64,000 nucleotides of DNA, from contig NC_052046.1 in the NCBI RefSeq assembly GCF_015832195.1, positions 21,010,161 to 21,074,160 on the forward strand, given 5' to 3'. The stretch comes from Motacilla alba alba (Eukaryota > Chordata > Aves > Passeriformes > Motacillidae). The position numbers and the translations under genes are program-made. Positions 53,301 through 62,022 of this stretch are shown here, piece by piece. Each line of letters starts with the position of its first letter. Position 1 is the first letter of the stretch. The notes beneath the pieces were generated by a model. That model was given only the letters and a program-made list of their open reading frames with translations, had not been told where the DNA came from and did no database searches.

Positions 53301-56300
53301 AATAGATGAGTATTTGAAATTTGGGAAGCAGCTGGCTTGTTTTCAACCTTAAAATAACTAGCAGTCATGTGAAATGTGGCCTTCCTGCCTGATCAGAAGT
53401 CTTTTCTACTGTTTTTCCATCAGCTAACTCCTAGACAGTTGAGTGGTTTGATTGTAAAATATGAGCTGAACAGTGTTTTGCAGTAAAATTGTATTTCTGA
53501 GGGTGAAGATTTCAGTAGAGTAGTGTGCATGAATTTTAAAGCTTATGCTTGGTTCATGAGGAATGGTAGTACAAGCTTATATTTTGGCTTTGTTCTTTCA
53601 GTTTAGTACAATTAGGGATTCACTGTTGTTTTTGAGGATGCAGTTTTACACAAAGGGCAAAAATGAGCATTAAAAGTCTACCGGAGCATAATGATCTCCT
53701 CACTTTGTGTGTCTCTTTCTGAAGTCTGTTCTAAAGCTTCAATTACTTGATTCATAGTAACTAATCAAACTTTTGAATGTGCTGAAGACTGACTTCAGGG
53801 ACGTACAGAGCTACTGTGGGGTGTCTCTGTGTGTGAAAACATCGTCTGTGCTTATCTGCGCAAAATACTTCATTTGAAAGTTTGTATATTTCGCATAAAA
53901 TTGTATTTCAGTATTCTGTCTTTTCCTCTGGCATTACACTTGAGAGGTCAAATCTGCTGGAATTTTTGTTTTGAACTTGCACTTTTCTAGAATGCATTAT
54001 TTTCTCTTGCTTTTAGTTCATAGGCACTTTGAAACAACTGACATACTTGGATGTTTCTAAAAACAACATTGAAGTAGTCGAAGAAGGTATTTCAGGTTGT
54101 GAAAGCCTGCAAGATCTACTGTTATCCAGTAATTCACTTCAGCAACTGCCAGAGTCTATTGGTTTGTATTTTAAGTTAATTCATGTTGTTAGAAGCCTGT
54201 AGTTCAGACACAGAGAACTTGAAAATACAAAAATGACATTCTAGATCTGTTTCAGTTGAGTAGAAGTGCCAGTTTTTGATAAAGCTGTAATGCATGGCTG
54301 AATAATAACTTAGAATTGGTTTGGAGCATTTTTTACTTTATACAGTAGTTTGTAAATGGATGCAAAACTGCTGTCTCTATCAGAAAAAGAAAAATTTCTT
54401 TTTCTCCCTGCCCCCACTCGCCTACCCAAATGGTTGATACATTGTAAATGGGCAAACAAGATCTGTAAGCTCATCTCATTATTTCCTTTGGAATACAGCA
54501 CTATGGGCACACCAGGGAATAGAGAAGATGTGGTGACTTGCCCATAATGTTGGGTTTTTTCCTCTCTTAATTTAAAGTTAAAACTCAGCTTAATGAACTC
54601 AAATGTCTGTTTTGATTTACTTGTTCCTATTGTTATAGGTTCTCTGAAAAAGGTGACAACACTTAAAATTGATGAAAACCAGTTAATTTATTTGCCAGAC
54701 TCCATAGGAGGGTAGGTATTTTACCAAAATAAGAAGTTGAATTGCCTTTCTGGACACTTCCCTGTAACAGTGGCTCCTCTTTCGGTGTTTTTTATAACTA
54801 CTTGATTTAATTTCTTCTACACATTAATGCCCTAATACAATTTAAAGCAAGAGTTTTCATCTTAGTTCTGCTTTGCAGCATGTATGTTCATATTACTTAA
54901 TACCAAAGGACATATGTTCCTCACTTAATGCAGCCGCCAATCTATAAAACAAAAATTGAGTATGACAGGAAACAAAATACTTAAAGTCAGTTAGCTTTCT
55001 GAAACTGGTTTTTTTTTTGACAGTAACATGGCTGTAGTAGATATTGCAAAAGATTGCCCTATCTCAAAAATCTTGTAAAAAGTAAATGTGAACATGTATT
55101 TATCTTTTTTATATATATGTGGAGAATTTTCAGCTGTCCATCAGCAGTTTTTTAATACATATTTTGGTGTTCAGTAATTTAATTTAAAACTTGCAAATAA
55201 TGGCAAAAATAATTGGCTCACAGTTAAGTGCTGTACAAATGTACAATGTCTTCCAATTTATTTTCATATATTTTAATTAATATAGCCTATCTTTTTTTGT
55301 TAGAGTTTACAAAGTACTTCTTCACTGCCAGATTCTTGAGTTCACGGTCTGTAACTCTTGAAATTATTTGCTTGCTCAGAAACTGCACTCAGCTCTGATT
55401 TGACTATGATCTATCCCATTCTGAATCTTTTTAATGCCTTACACTGGCATGTTGTCATGTAGTACACAAGCATTCGATGTTGCTGGCCTCACTGTTTTCG
55501 TTGTGAGGACAATGTAAAGGAGATTTAAAAAAAATTAAGCAACCTTGAAACAGAGCCAAAAACCTGCAATCAAGTAACAGGAAAAAACATCCACCCTAAA
55601 ACACATTTTAGGCCATCAGTGAAGGATTCTTCTTGGATTTTAATTCCTTAGGGTTTGTTTTGAACTACATTTGTGATTAATAATTAATAGTGATATTAAT
55701 TTCATTTAAACTGCAAGTATTCAATTAATGTAGGATTAATCAATCTGTATATAGGAATTAATTTTTTTTTTGCAGGTTAATATCAGTGGAAGAACTGGAC
55801 TGTAGTTTCAATGAAATTGAAACATTGCCTTCATCTGTTGGGCAGCTCTTGAATATAAGAACATTTGCTGCAGATCATAACTTCTTAACTCAGCTGCCAT
55901 CAGAGGTAGGTACTTAATTGCAAATCTCTAAAATGAGTATTTTAATGTGTTTATATAGTCTGTACAACTTGTGAATAATGAGTTACTAATTTTTGAGAGG
56001 ATTTTCTTTGTGTATGTTTTTAAAGGAGGATGTATACAAATATACAAGTTTGTAAATAATGAAATTTGGTTTTTTTTAAGCAACAAGTAGGAATTCATTG
56101 ATTTGTATTGAAACTAAAAGGTTTAGTATGTAAAAACAAACTTTTAAGGCAAAATACCCTCAATACTAATTGTTTTTAAAACTTCCATATTTATGTTGTG
56201 AAGATGAATTAATTCTTTGTGTGGTTTTTTTTTAGATTGGAAACTGGAAGCATGTAACAGTGTTGTTTCTGCATTCTAATAAGCTTGAATTTCTCCCTGA

Positions 56301-58545
56301 AGAAATGGGTGATATGCAGAAATTAAAAGTCATCAATCTGAGTGACAATAGGTTTGTGAATGCTTTTAATCAAGTAGAAGTTGTATAAAATGCAACAATA
56401 ATATAGAGGGATTGTTATGAATACATTATGGCTATCTTTGCTTATCTCACAGATAGCTCAGAAGGTGACTGAGGTGTATTTAATGTATTATTGTCATATT
56501 CTGGATCTTACAGCTGCATTATATTAAGCTATCTTTATTTTAATGACCTGGCAGGTGCATTGAAGTGCAGCTTCACTACATTCGTGATTGTTAGCATCTG
56601 CTTTTCTGGGGAATTACTATGTTTTTTTTCATAAAACTTTTTTGATTCTTAAAGATTAACAGCTTCTTGAATTGCATATGGAGCACCCAACAGTATCATA
56701 GGGTAGTGTAAAAGACCTTGGTGTTCTGTGCAAGGGGTAAAAAGTTGTCTTTTATTAGAGATGGTCATTAAAAATAGACAAATTTGTTTAGCTTTGGGGA
56801 TTTATTAGTTTATAGAATTGAAGAGTACCGAGAGAGAGAACTAGCAGAGCTCTCCCTCTCGTTCTGTCAATCCAGCTTCTCTGTACTCTGTTTGTAGCTT
56901 GATTTATCCCTTAATGCCAGAGTACCCATTATCCATGACAGCCCATTCCCCATACATATATCTTTTAGAAAAAAAAAATATTTTCAGGCGTAGCACATTT
57001 TTTCTTAATTGGCATGTATATTGACAGATAAAATGGTGAGGATTCAGATTTATTAATTCATGTTAATTGTTTTTGTATTCGAGTCACCCAGTTGAGTTAA
57101 ATTCAGGTCACAATGTCACTTCTTTATTTTAAGCTACTTGCTATACTGGGCAGACAAGTTTTTTCTTGTTTGATTGCTTTTTTTTTTTTAATTGAATTTA
57201 AATTACATGTTGTAGCCTTTCAGCTCTCACTATTTATTAAGTGAACTTCATATGAAAATGTCCTTTTAAAATATTTTATAGACTACTGCAAGATTGTTTA
57301 AAGTCTTAACAGTATGGCTAAATGTATTTATATAAATTCTTGTAATTTACAGACTGAAGAATTTACCATTTACTTTTACAAAACTGCAACAACTCACTGC
57401 TATGTGGCTATCAGACAATCAGGTAAGGTTTTTTAATATTGATAATAAATTATTATTAACTTCATTCCTAATGGGATTGACAAGAACAGAGCCATCTGTT
57501 AAATAAAGAGACCTAGTACTGTGGAAATCAATACTTTCTTGACATTACTATGTCAGTTCTCTTTAAGTAACCAATACTAAGCTTACCTGTCTCTGGAGGC
57601 TCATAATGCTGGAGAAACTCTGTGCTGTGAGGAAATGCTATTTAACAGATATTGGGAGGTTTTTTGGGTTTTTTTGTGTTTTCTCTGCGTTTGGTTGGGG
57701 TTTTTTGGTCTTGGTTTTTTTTTTGTTTGTTTGGGGGTTTTTGGGTGGGGTTTTTTTTGTTTGGTTAGTTTGGGGATTTTTTTTTTGTTTTGGTTTTGGG
57801 GGTTTTTATGTTTGGTTTTTTTTAAATTTTTGTTGCTGGTTTTGTTTGTTCAGGCTAATTTACTTAGGTGAGTTTAGTCTTGATAAGCTTGAACTTGAAC
57901 ATGTAGCCCACTGTTGCTTTCACAGCTATACCAGCGGGGAAACTCAGCATGCCTGGTTTTGAATTAGGTTTCTTGCCACACCTTTGAACTGTGTGACTGT
58001 TCAACTTTGAAGCTGTTAAGCAATAACTCCTGTGCTTGTGTTTTTCCTTTTTATTAAAGTCCTTGATATTATGCTATTTTCTGAAGGGCATTGAAGTGTA
58101 CAGGGCTGTCAGAAATCCAGTTGCCTCAGATGTGCGCTTTTACTAAAACAGTAATTTAAAGAATCTTCTGCCTTTCCCTGTAAGGGGTGGAAGATATTCA
58201 ATCTGGTCTCAAAATGAAAAAGCAAGGGTGCTGAATTTGTCTCTTTATATGATTGTCTGCAGTTTTAAATAGCTAAATATATCTATGCATTTCTGATCAA
58301 TGTACTTTGGGATAGTAGTAAGTACCAAAAAGAAACTAGGTTACTTTTTGACTATCTAGTGTTTTATTTTCACAAAAACTGTTGCTGAGTTTGTCCTCAG
58401 TCAAAAAGTCTGTCATCAATCAAATACAGACATATTAATATCATCATTTTGTGAAAATTATTCAGAGGAGAAATGGTTTAATTCAAGGGAAAGTAGTCTT
58501 CAAAGTCATGGGACAGGCATGCTCTGTGATATGTATGTTGTATTT

Positions 58546-58585
<40 letters not shown>

Positions 58586-61500
58586 TATATATATATTCTC
58601 ATAACATAGCCTTCTTTCATTTACTTTCTAGTCTAAACCACTTATCCCTCTTCAAAAAGAAGCTGACCCTGACACACAGAAAACAGTACTTACTAATTAC
58701 ATGTTCCCTCAGCAACCAAGGACTGAGGAGGGTAAGGAATTTCTGAAACTACCTGTCACAGTGGTCACTGTTGAATCTAATAATGGGAAGGCCTCCTGCT
58801 AATATGATTTTCACTAAATAATGCTTAAATACCTAAATGCTTAAAGTTTGGAGTATACTTGCAAAAGATGATGAGTTGTGTCTGATGAATGAGAACACTG
58901 ACTTAATGAGATTTAGATGTTGGTAAATTCTAGATGAAACTATTTCAGCAAGTAAAGTGAGAAAAGGACTGACAGCAACATGTTCTGTGGTGGTTGCCAC
59001 TCCCAGCATGACATCCTCATTCTTTCCAAAGGAGCTTAATGGTTTGGGGTGAAATTCTCTTAAGCAAGTGTTAGCTTCAAACTGACTATTTTAGCAAAAT
59101 GTTTCATTCATTATCAAGTATGTATTTTTTGAAAAATACATAGTATTCTGTGGTTTATTTTGAAATGATAAAAAAATCAGTCCAGAAAAAGCATATTGTT
59201 CACATGTAGTTTGAACTGTTTTTATAAAAGGTTAGGTTCCTGGCTTTTGGTCAGGAACTCATAGTGATACTGAAGTTTATTATAATAGTTTCAGATGTGT
59301 TAAAATTTTAAGTTTACCCCATAAATGCAGAGTAACAAATATTCCATTGCACTTACTAAGCCCTAAAATTAAGTATTTTTCTATGTCAGGTGTAGAAGTG
59401 GTTAATATGAACAGTCTTGGTATTGCTAGTGAAGGATATACATTTTCTGGGTGGTAGTGGCAAATTTATTAGACTATTTGTCATGCTAAAAGTAGAACCT
59501 GGCTGATGTAACACCAAGACATGCTAAAATAAGAGACATCAGGTACCTGCTAGATTTTTTTAATCTCTTGTAAAATTAAGCAAGAAATACTTGAATCTAA
59601 AGCCCCTGTCAACTGCATAAGTGCTGCAAAATCATGCAGATTAACTTAACCTCCAGCTTTAGATGCTGACATTGCTTTAGGACTAGTAAGAATGCAGGTT
59701 TTTCTCACTAAGTTATTCTTAGTTTTCATTTTAAAAATTTCATTTAATTAAATCAGATGAACGTTCTTACATGTGCTTAATGATGTTAAGCACTGATAAT
59801 AGGCTATATAAATCTATACAAGTGTAATTCATGTTTATATATATACATACACACAAATACATTATTTCGTATTTATATATAGAACAAAACTCAGCAGAGT
59901 TTTGCTGAAAATTTTCGAATGTGAATGTTAAGACTAGTGTACAGCTGAGCATAGGATTTTCTTTTTAAAGATAGGGATTTTTCTAATATAAAAGTACAGC
60001 CAAATTCATAAAGCAGTGGCATTGCATCTAATCTTCAATTAATGATGCTGTTAGTCTTTCATCTTTTTAAAAGAATTAATACAAAATCACACCAATCCCA
60101 CTCAAGAGAAAGAAAAAGAGTATATTTTGTTTTACTTAGTGCAGCCTATTGTTTTACAAGCTTCTTCTGTTTTTTTTTTTTCCAGTTATGTTCATATCTG
60201 ATAATGAAAGTTTCAATCCATCTCTGTGGGAGGAACAGAGGAAACAGCGTGCTCAGGTGGCATTTGAATGTGATGAAGACAAAGATGAGAGAGAGGCACC
60301 ACCTCGGGTTAGTATTGAATTTATTTTTGCATACGTGGTGCTTCCCTCCCTCTTACTTCCACCCTTAATCTCAGCCTTTTCTATACTTTGGTTATGGATT
60401 TCACTCTGCTGAATAAATCAAGTCATCAGTTTAGAGTATCTAGCAGGATGGTTTGGATTTTTTTGTTGTGTTTGCTTTTAGTTTGGGCATTATTTGGCCA
60501 AATAGGTAGGGCACAAGGGAAGAGCTCAAGCTGATACTTGGCACTGTAGGGCCTACCTAGGATGCTACCTGACTAATGGTGCTGTGGAGAACAAGTGGGG
60601 AAACAATGATAAATCCTGATTTTATTTTGAGTGAATTACAGTTGGCTTAATCCTTGCTTGGAATCATTGGACATGTTGGGGGAAAGGGAGTGAAAGTGAT
60701 TGATAATCTTGCCTGGTTGTCTAAGCTTATGTCTGCCTCAGTGCCAGCAGACTTGAGTATCAAGGTGAAGATTCTAGAATATTCAGTGGTGTGGCCTAAT
60801 TAATTATTTGTTTTAAAGCTTATGTTTTAGTTCTGACATTCAGGTAAGTGTAGAACCTTATTGCATTTTGTTACACAGGAAGGCAATCTGAAGAGATACC
60901 CAACGCCATATCCTGATGAACTGAAGAATATGGTCAAAACAGTGCAGACAATTGTACATAGACTAAAGGATGAGGAATCAACTGAAGATAATGCCAAGGA
61001 CTCAAAACGAGAAGTCCAGATCGTTTCTGTAAAAGATGTGGGGGTAAAGGTTAGAGATAACATTATCTTCTGGTTTTGCAAAAAATTCCAAAGACTGAAG
61101 TTCCAATGACTGAAGTCATTGATTCCTTTTAATTCTCTTTTCCCTCCCCTCTGATGCTTTAGCAAGAAAAATTATTAGATTACAGAACCAGTTTACCTCT
61201 TTGCCACCTAAGGAGATCTGTAACAAACGACTGGTTTGCAGTAGCAGTCTTCCTCCTGCACTAACAACAAGAAAAGTGACCTGATTCTCAGGCACATACA
61301 AACTGTGGATGTGTTAAGGAGCTGCCTTCTTTGGTTTCTGGAGGATGGCATCTTTGTCATCCTCTGATCCTCTTTCATCTGCCAGACTTCACAATGAAAT
61401 TTGGATAATCTTGAAGGCTTTTACTGCTCATGACTGTAAGCTTTGTGTGGTAACAAGCAGTAATAGCAGACTGACAAAAGTGTCCCAAGTCTCTAAGAGC

Positions 61501-62022
61501 TTGATGCAGTGTGATAGAAGATAAGACCATTTTTTGGTGCTCACATAGAATCATTGCAAGTATTGGCCTGTTTGATTTTTTTTCATATGACTGGAAATAT
61601 AATGGTACATATTGACACCAGAAAGGATGAAAGTCAGACTGATTGACATAGGGTAGGGACTGTAGCTTAGTTATCTACTGTGTTTTCTTAGTATTTCATA
61701 CCTGGTACATTCTGTTCTTTTATCATTTCAGAGCTCAGATTTTTCCATTCCATGTTTTCCCAGAATATATAATGGTGGATCTATATGTTATTAAAAACAT
61801 TTCAGGATGCTTTCTCTGCTAATACTCTTAATTTTGTAGACCTCAGAAATTGGTTCAATAAAGAACAAAGCCGATGAGAGAAAGCAATATTCAGCAGGAA
61901 GCTCTGTGCAGAAGCCTAGTGAACCAGAAGCTGAGCACAGCACTGCAAATTCACAGATGACTGCACTCGTTAAAACCTTGCAGAACACGAAAACAACTGT
62001 CAACCATGAGGACATGCTTGAG
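23261..62022 (+). CDS. ERBIN: ERBIN (ERBB2IP), N-terminal 594 codons in 16 coding exons; 3' part outside window
   Basis: LAP-family (LRR and PDZ) scaffold of the cytoplasmic face of basolateral and junctional membranes; the mammalian protein binds ERBB2 through its PDZ domain and damps RAS-RAF and SMAD signalling. Joining 16 exons with GT-AG borders gives 1782 nt, 594 codons with no stop. Residues 1-22 are a short basic/cysteine segment with Cys14 and Cys16, the known palmitoylation pair. Residues about 23-402 are a continuous array of LAP-type 23-residue LRRs (LxxLxLxxNxLxxLP). Residues 403-594 begin the acidic linker, with the recognisable segment [14 protein letters not shown]. Family length is about 1400 residues, so the linker remainder and PDZ domain lie beyond 64000. 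The start is the first in-frame ATG after the acceptor, with A at -3. SCRIB and LRRC7 are related, but the residues match ERBIN throughout. No frameshift or broken border was seen. Confidence 0.96.
23450..26323 (+). other. ERBIN: ERBIN intron 1 of the coding region (2.9 kb)
   Basis: GT-AG, phase 0. Contains a 14-bp palindrome tttcactagtgaaa at 25767-25780. No repeat family recognised. Confidence 0.9.
26324..26441 (+). CDS. ERBIN: ERBIN coding exon 2 (residues 64-103)
   Basis: Acceptor tttgtttcaatag, donor gtaagt. 118 nt from phase 0 to phase 1. Encodes [18 protein letters not shown] and [12 protein letters not shown], two canonical LRRs, and joins the next exon within a glycine codon. Confidence 0.96.
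31605..32010 (-). mobile_element. CR1 LINE 3'-end fragment
   Basis: On + it reads as CR1 3' UTR and 3' ORF2: ggaaggacttcagagatcat, accaggttgctcagagtc, cacagcttctctgggtagcc, a tttcttcct block, then tccctctccacttttcttgt. 5'-truncated, antisense to ERBIN. Confidence 0.9.
32011..32810. other. GC-richer anonymous block
   Basis: Clearly more GC-rich and pyrimidine-rich than its surroundings and directly adjoining a CR1. No reading frame or known repeat motif found; possibly a decayed repeat. Confidence 0.4.
33990..34380 (-). mobile_element. possible LTR-like fragment
   Basis: On the minus strand there is a gtataaaaa TATA-like box (about 34340-34350), with accaataagg (about 34240-34250) and gcaataagac (about 34110-34120) downstream. 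The order resembles an LTR, but no second copy is present and no edges are visible. Confidence 0.28.
35469..35718. repeat. T/G-rich tract with repeated G runs
   Basis: Almost exclusively T and G for about 250 bp, with many GTTT units and at least eight G4-or-longer runs. Its translations (Phe/Leu/Cys or Lys/Gln/Pro rich) are not genes. Confidence 0.9.
37957..38031. repeat. compound microsatellite (TA)n(TG)n then TTTA/TTTG units
   Basis: TA dinucleotides pass directly into TG dinucleotides and then into TTTA/TTTG tetranucleotides. Confidence 0.93.
39862..39940 (+). CDS. ERBIN: ERBIN coding exon 3 (residues 103-129)
   Basis: Acceptor tgcatcttgcag, donor gtaagt. 79 nt, entering in phase 1 and leaving in phase 2. 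Encodes [20 protein letters not shown] and SVNPISK, one LRR. It follows the largest intron in the window, 13.4 kb. Confidence 0.95.
39941..40656 (+). other. ERBIN: ERBIN intron 3
   Basis: GT-AG, phase 2. Nothing else recognised. Confidence 0.9.
40657..40746 (+). CDS. ERBIN: ERBIN coding exon 4 (residues 129-159)
   Basis: Acceptor ttctatatag, donor gtaagt. 90 nt, phase 2 in and phase 2 out. Encodes [20 protein letters not shown] and [11 protein letters not shown], one LRR. The intron before it is only about 0.7 kb. Confidence 0.95.
44267..44303. repeat. (TA)n microsatellite between direct repeats
   Basis: About 18 TA units, flanked on both sides by the same 10-bp word tttagttaca. Confidence 0.93.
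46420..46447. repeat. 12-bp perfect inverted repeat, 4-nt loop
   Basis: aaaaaggtcaaa, spacer ccac, tttgaccttttt. Contains two AGGTCA words as an inverted repeat. Intronic, about 540 bp before coding exon 5. Confidence 0.9.
46986..47042 (+). CDS. ERBIN: ERBIN coding exon 5 (residues 159-178), 57 bp
   Basis: Acceptor tctgttacag, donor gtaagt. Short exon, phase 2 in and out, encoding [20 protein letters not shown], almost exactly one LRR. It is too short to stand out as an ORF, but the LRR consensus and the phase match with both neighbours support it. Confidence 0.95.
47043..51055 (+). other. ERBIN: ERBIN intron 5 (4.0 kb)
   Basis: GT-AG, phase 2. Nothing recognised inside. Confidence 0.9.
51056..51119 (+). 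CDS. ERBIN: ERBIN coding exon 6 (residues 178-199)
   Basis: Acceptor ccttcctgtgcag, donor gtgagt. 64 nt, phase 2 in, phase 0 out. Encodes [20 protein letters not shown], one LRR. Confidence 0.95.
51120..52672 (+). other. ERBIN: ERBIN intron 6
   Basis: GT-AG, phase 0. Nothing recognised inside. Confidence 0.9.
52673..52747 (+). CDS. ERBIN: ERBIN coding exon 7 (residues 200-224)
   Basis: Acceptor cttcccattacag, donor gtaagt. 75 nt, phase 0 at both ends, so skipping it would keep the frame. Encodes [20 protein letters not shown], one LRR. Confidence 0.95.
52748..54016 (+). other. ERBIN: ERBIN intron 7
   Basis: GT-AG, phase 0. Nothing recognised inside. Confidence 0.9.
54017..54161 (+). CDS. 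ERBIN: ERBIN coding exon 8 (residues 225-273)
   Basis: Acceptor cttgcttttag. The donor is gtttgt, weaker than the gtaagt type used by most exons here. 145 nt, phase 0 in, phase 1 out. Encodes [20 protein letters not shown] and [20 protein letters not shown], two LRRs. Confidence 0.95.
54162..54638 (+). other. ERBIN: ERBIN intron 8
   Basis: GT-AG, phase 1; donor gtttgt. Nothing else recognised. Confidence 0.9.
54639..54711 (+). CDS. ERBIN: ERBIN coding exon 9 (residues 273-297)
   Basis: Acceptor cctattgttatag, donor gtaggt. 73 nt, phase 1 in, phase 2 out. Encodes [20 protein letters not shown], one LRR. Confidence 0.95.
54712..55775 (+). other. ERBIN: ERBIN intron 9
   Basis: GT-AG, phase 2. 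Nothing recognised inside. Confidence 0.9.
55776..55905 (+). CDS. ERBIN: ERBIN coding exon 10 (residues 297-340)
   Basis: Acceptor tttttttttgcag, donor gtaggt. 130 nt, phase 2 in, phase 0 out. Encodes [20 protein letters not shown] and [18 protein letters not shown], two LRRs. Confidence 0.95.
55906..56235 (+). other. ERBIN: ERBIN intron 10, shortest (0.33 kb)
   Basis: GT-AG, phase 0. Nothing recognised inside. Confidence 0.9.
56236..56351 (+). CDS. ERBIN: ERBIN coding exon 11 (residues 341-379)
   Basis: Acceptor tttttttttag; donor gtttgt, non-consensus at +3. 116 nt, phase 0 in, phase 2 out. Encodes [20 protein letters not shown] and [12 protein letters not shown], the penultimate LRRs. 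Confidence 0.95.
56352..57352 (+). other. ERBIN: ERBIN intron 11
   Basis: GT-AG, phase 2; donor gtttgt. Nothing else recognised. Confidence 0.9.
57353..57422 (+). CDS. ERBIN: ERBIN coding exon 12 (residues 379-402), last LRR
   Basis: Acceptor gtaatttacag, donor gtaagg. 70 nt, phase 2 in, phase 0 out. Encodes [20 protein letters not shown] then DNQ, closing the LRR array. Confidence 0.95.
57656..57852. repeat. T/G-rich tract with G runs
   Basis: About 200 bp of almost only T and G, with G3-G5 runs separated by T runs. Same style as 35469-35718 and 5789-5885. Confidence 0.9.
58549..58596. repeat. (TA)n microsatellite beside the exon 13 acceptor
   Basis: About 24 TA units with one GC interruption (atgcat). 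The tract ends about 35 bp before the exon at 58632. Confidence 0.94.
58632..58731 (+). CDS. ERBIN: ERBIN coding exon 13 (residues 403-436), post-LRR segment
   Basis: Acceptor tttactttctag, donor gtaagg. 100 nt, phase 0 in, phase 1 out. Encodes [20 protein letters not shown] and [13 protein letters not shown], the conserved post-LRR segment. A (TA)n tract ends about 35 bp before the acceptor. Confidence 0.95.
58732..60185 (+). other. ERBIN: ERBIN intron 13
   Basis: GT-AG, phase 1. Nothing else recognised apart from short TA-rich stretches near 59840-59880. Confidence 0.9.
60186..60307 (+). CDS. ERBIN: ERBIN coding exon 14 (residues 436-476)
   Basis: Acceptor is a long T run ending ttccag; donor gttagt. 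122 nt, phase 1 in, phase 0 out. Encodes [20 protein letters not shown] and then the acidic [15 protein letters not shown]. Confidence 0.95.
60308..60878 (+). other. ERBIN: ERBIN intron 14
   Basis: GT-AG, phase 0; donor gttagt. Nothing else recognised. Confidence 0.9.
60879..61049 (+). CDS. ERBIN: ERBIN coding exon 15 (residues 477-533)
   Basis: Acceptor ttgttacacag; donor gttaga, weak. 171 nt, phase 0 at both ends, so skippable without a frame change. Encodes [20 protein letters not shown] and [13 protein letters not shown], then less conserved polar sequence ending KDVGVK. Confidence 0.94.
61050..61839 (+). other. ERBIN: ERBIN intron 15
   Basis: GT-AG, phase 0; donor gttaga. Nothing else recognised. 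Confidence 0.88.
61840..62022 (+). CDS. ERBIN: ERBIN coding exon 16 (residues 534-594), last coding exon in window
   Basis: Acceptor ttaattttgtag, donor gtatgg at 62023. 183 nt, phase 0 at both ends. Encodes low-complexity polar linker beginning [20 protein letters not shown] and ending [10 protein letters not shown]. The next expected exon, starting the ESEELSSDEE-type segment of the family, is not seen before 64000. Confidence 0.92.

Larger units (their letters stand above)
57423..58631 (+). other. ERBIN: ERBIN intron 12
   Basis: GT-AG, phase 0. Carries a T/G tract near its 5' end and a (TA)n tract next to its 3' end. Confidence 0.9.

Noticed and set aside
57606..57962. 118-residue ORF with apparent membrane segments
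   Set aside because: Product of a T/G-rich intronic tract; the hydrophobicity is only Phe, Gly, Leu and Val from TTT/GGG/TTG/GTT codons.
60149..60412. 87-residue ORF over ERBIN exon 14 as a separate gene
   Set aside because: The middle is ERBIN exon 14; both ends are intronic read-through beyond AG and GT borders.
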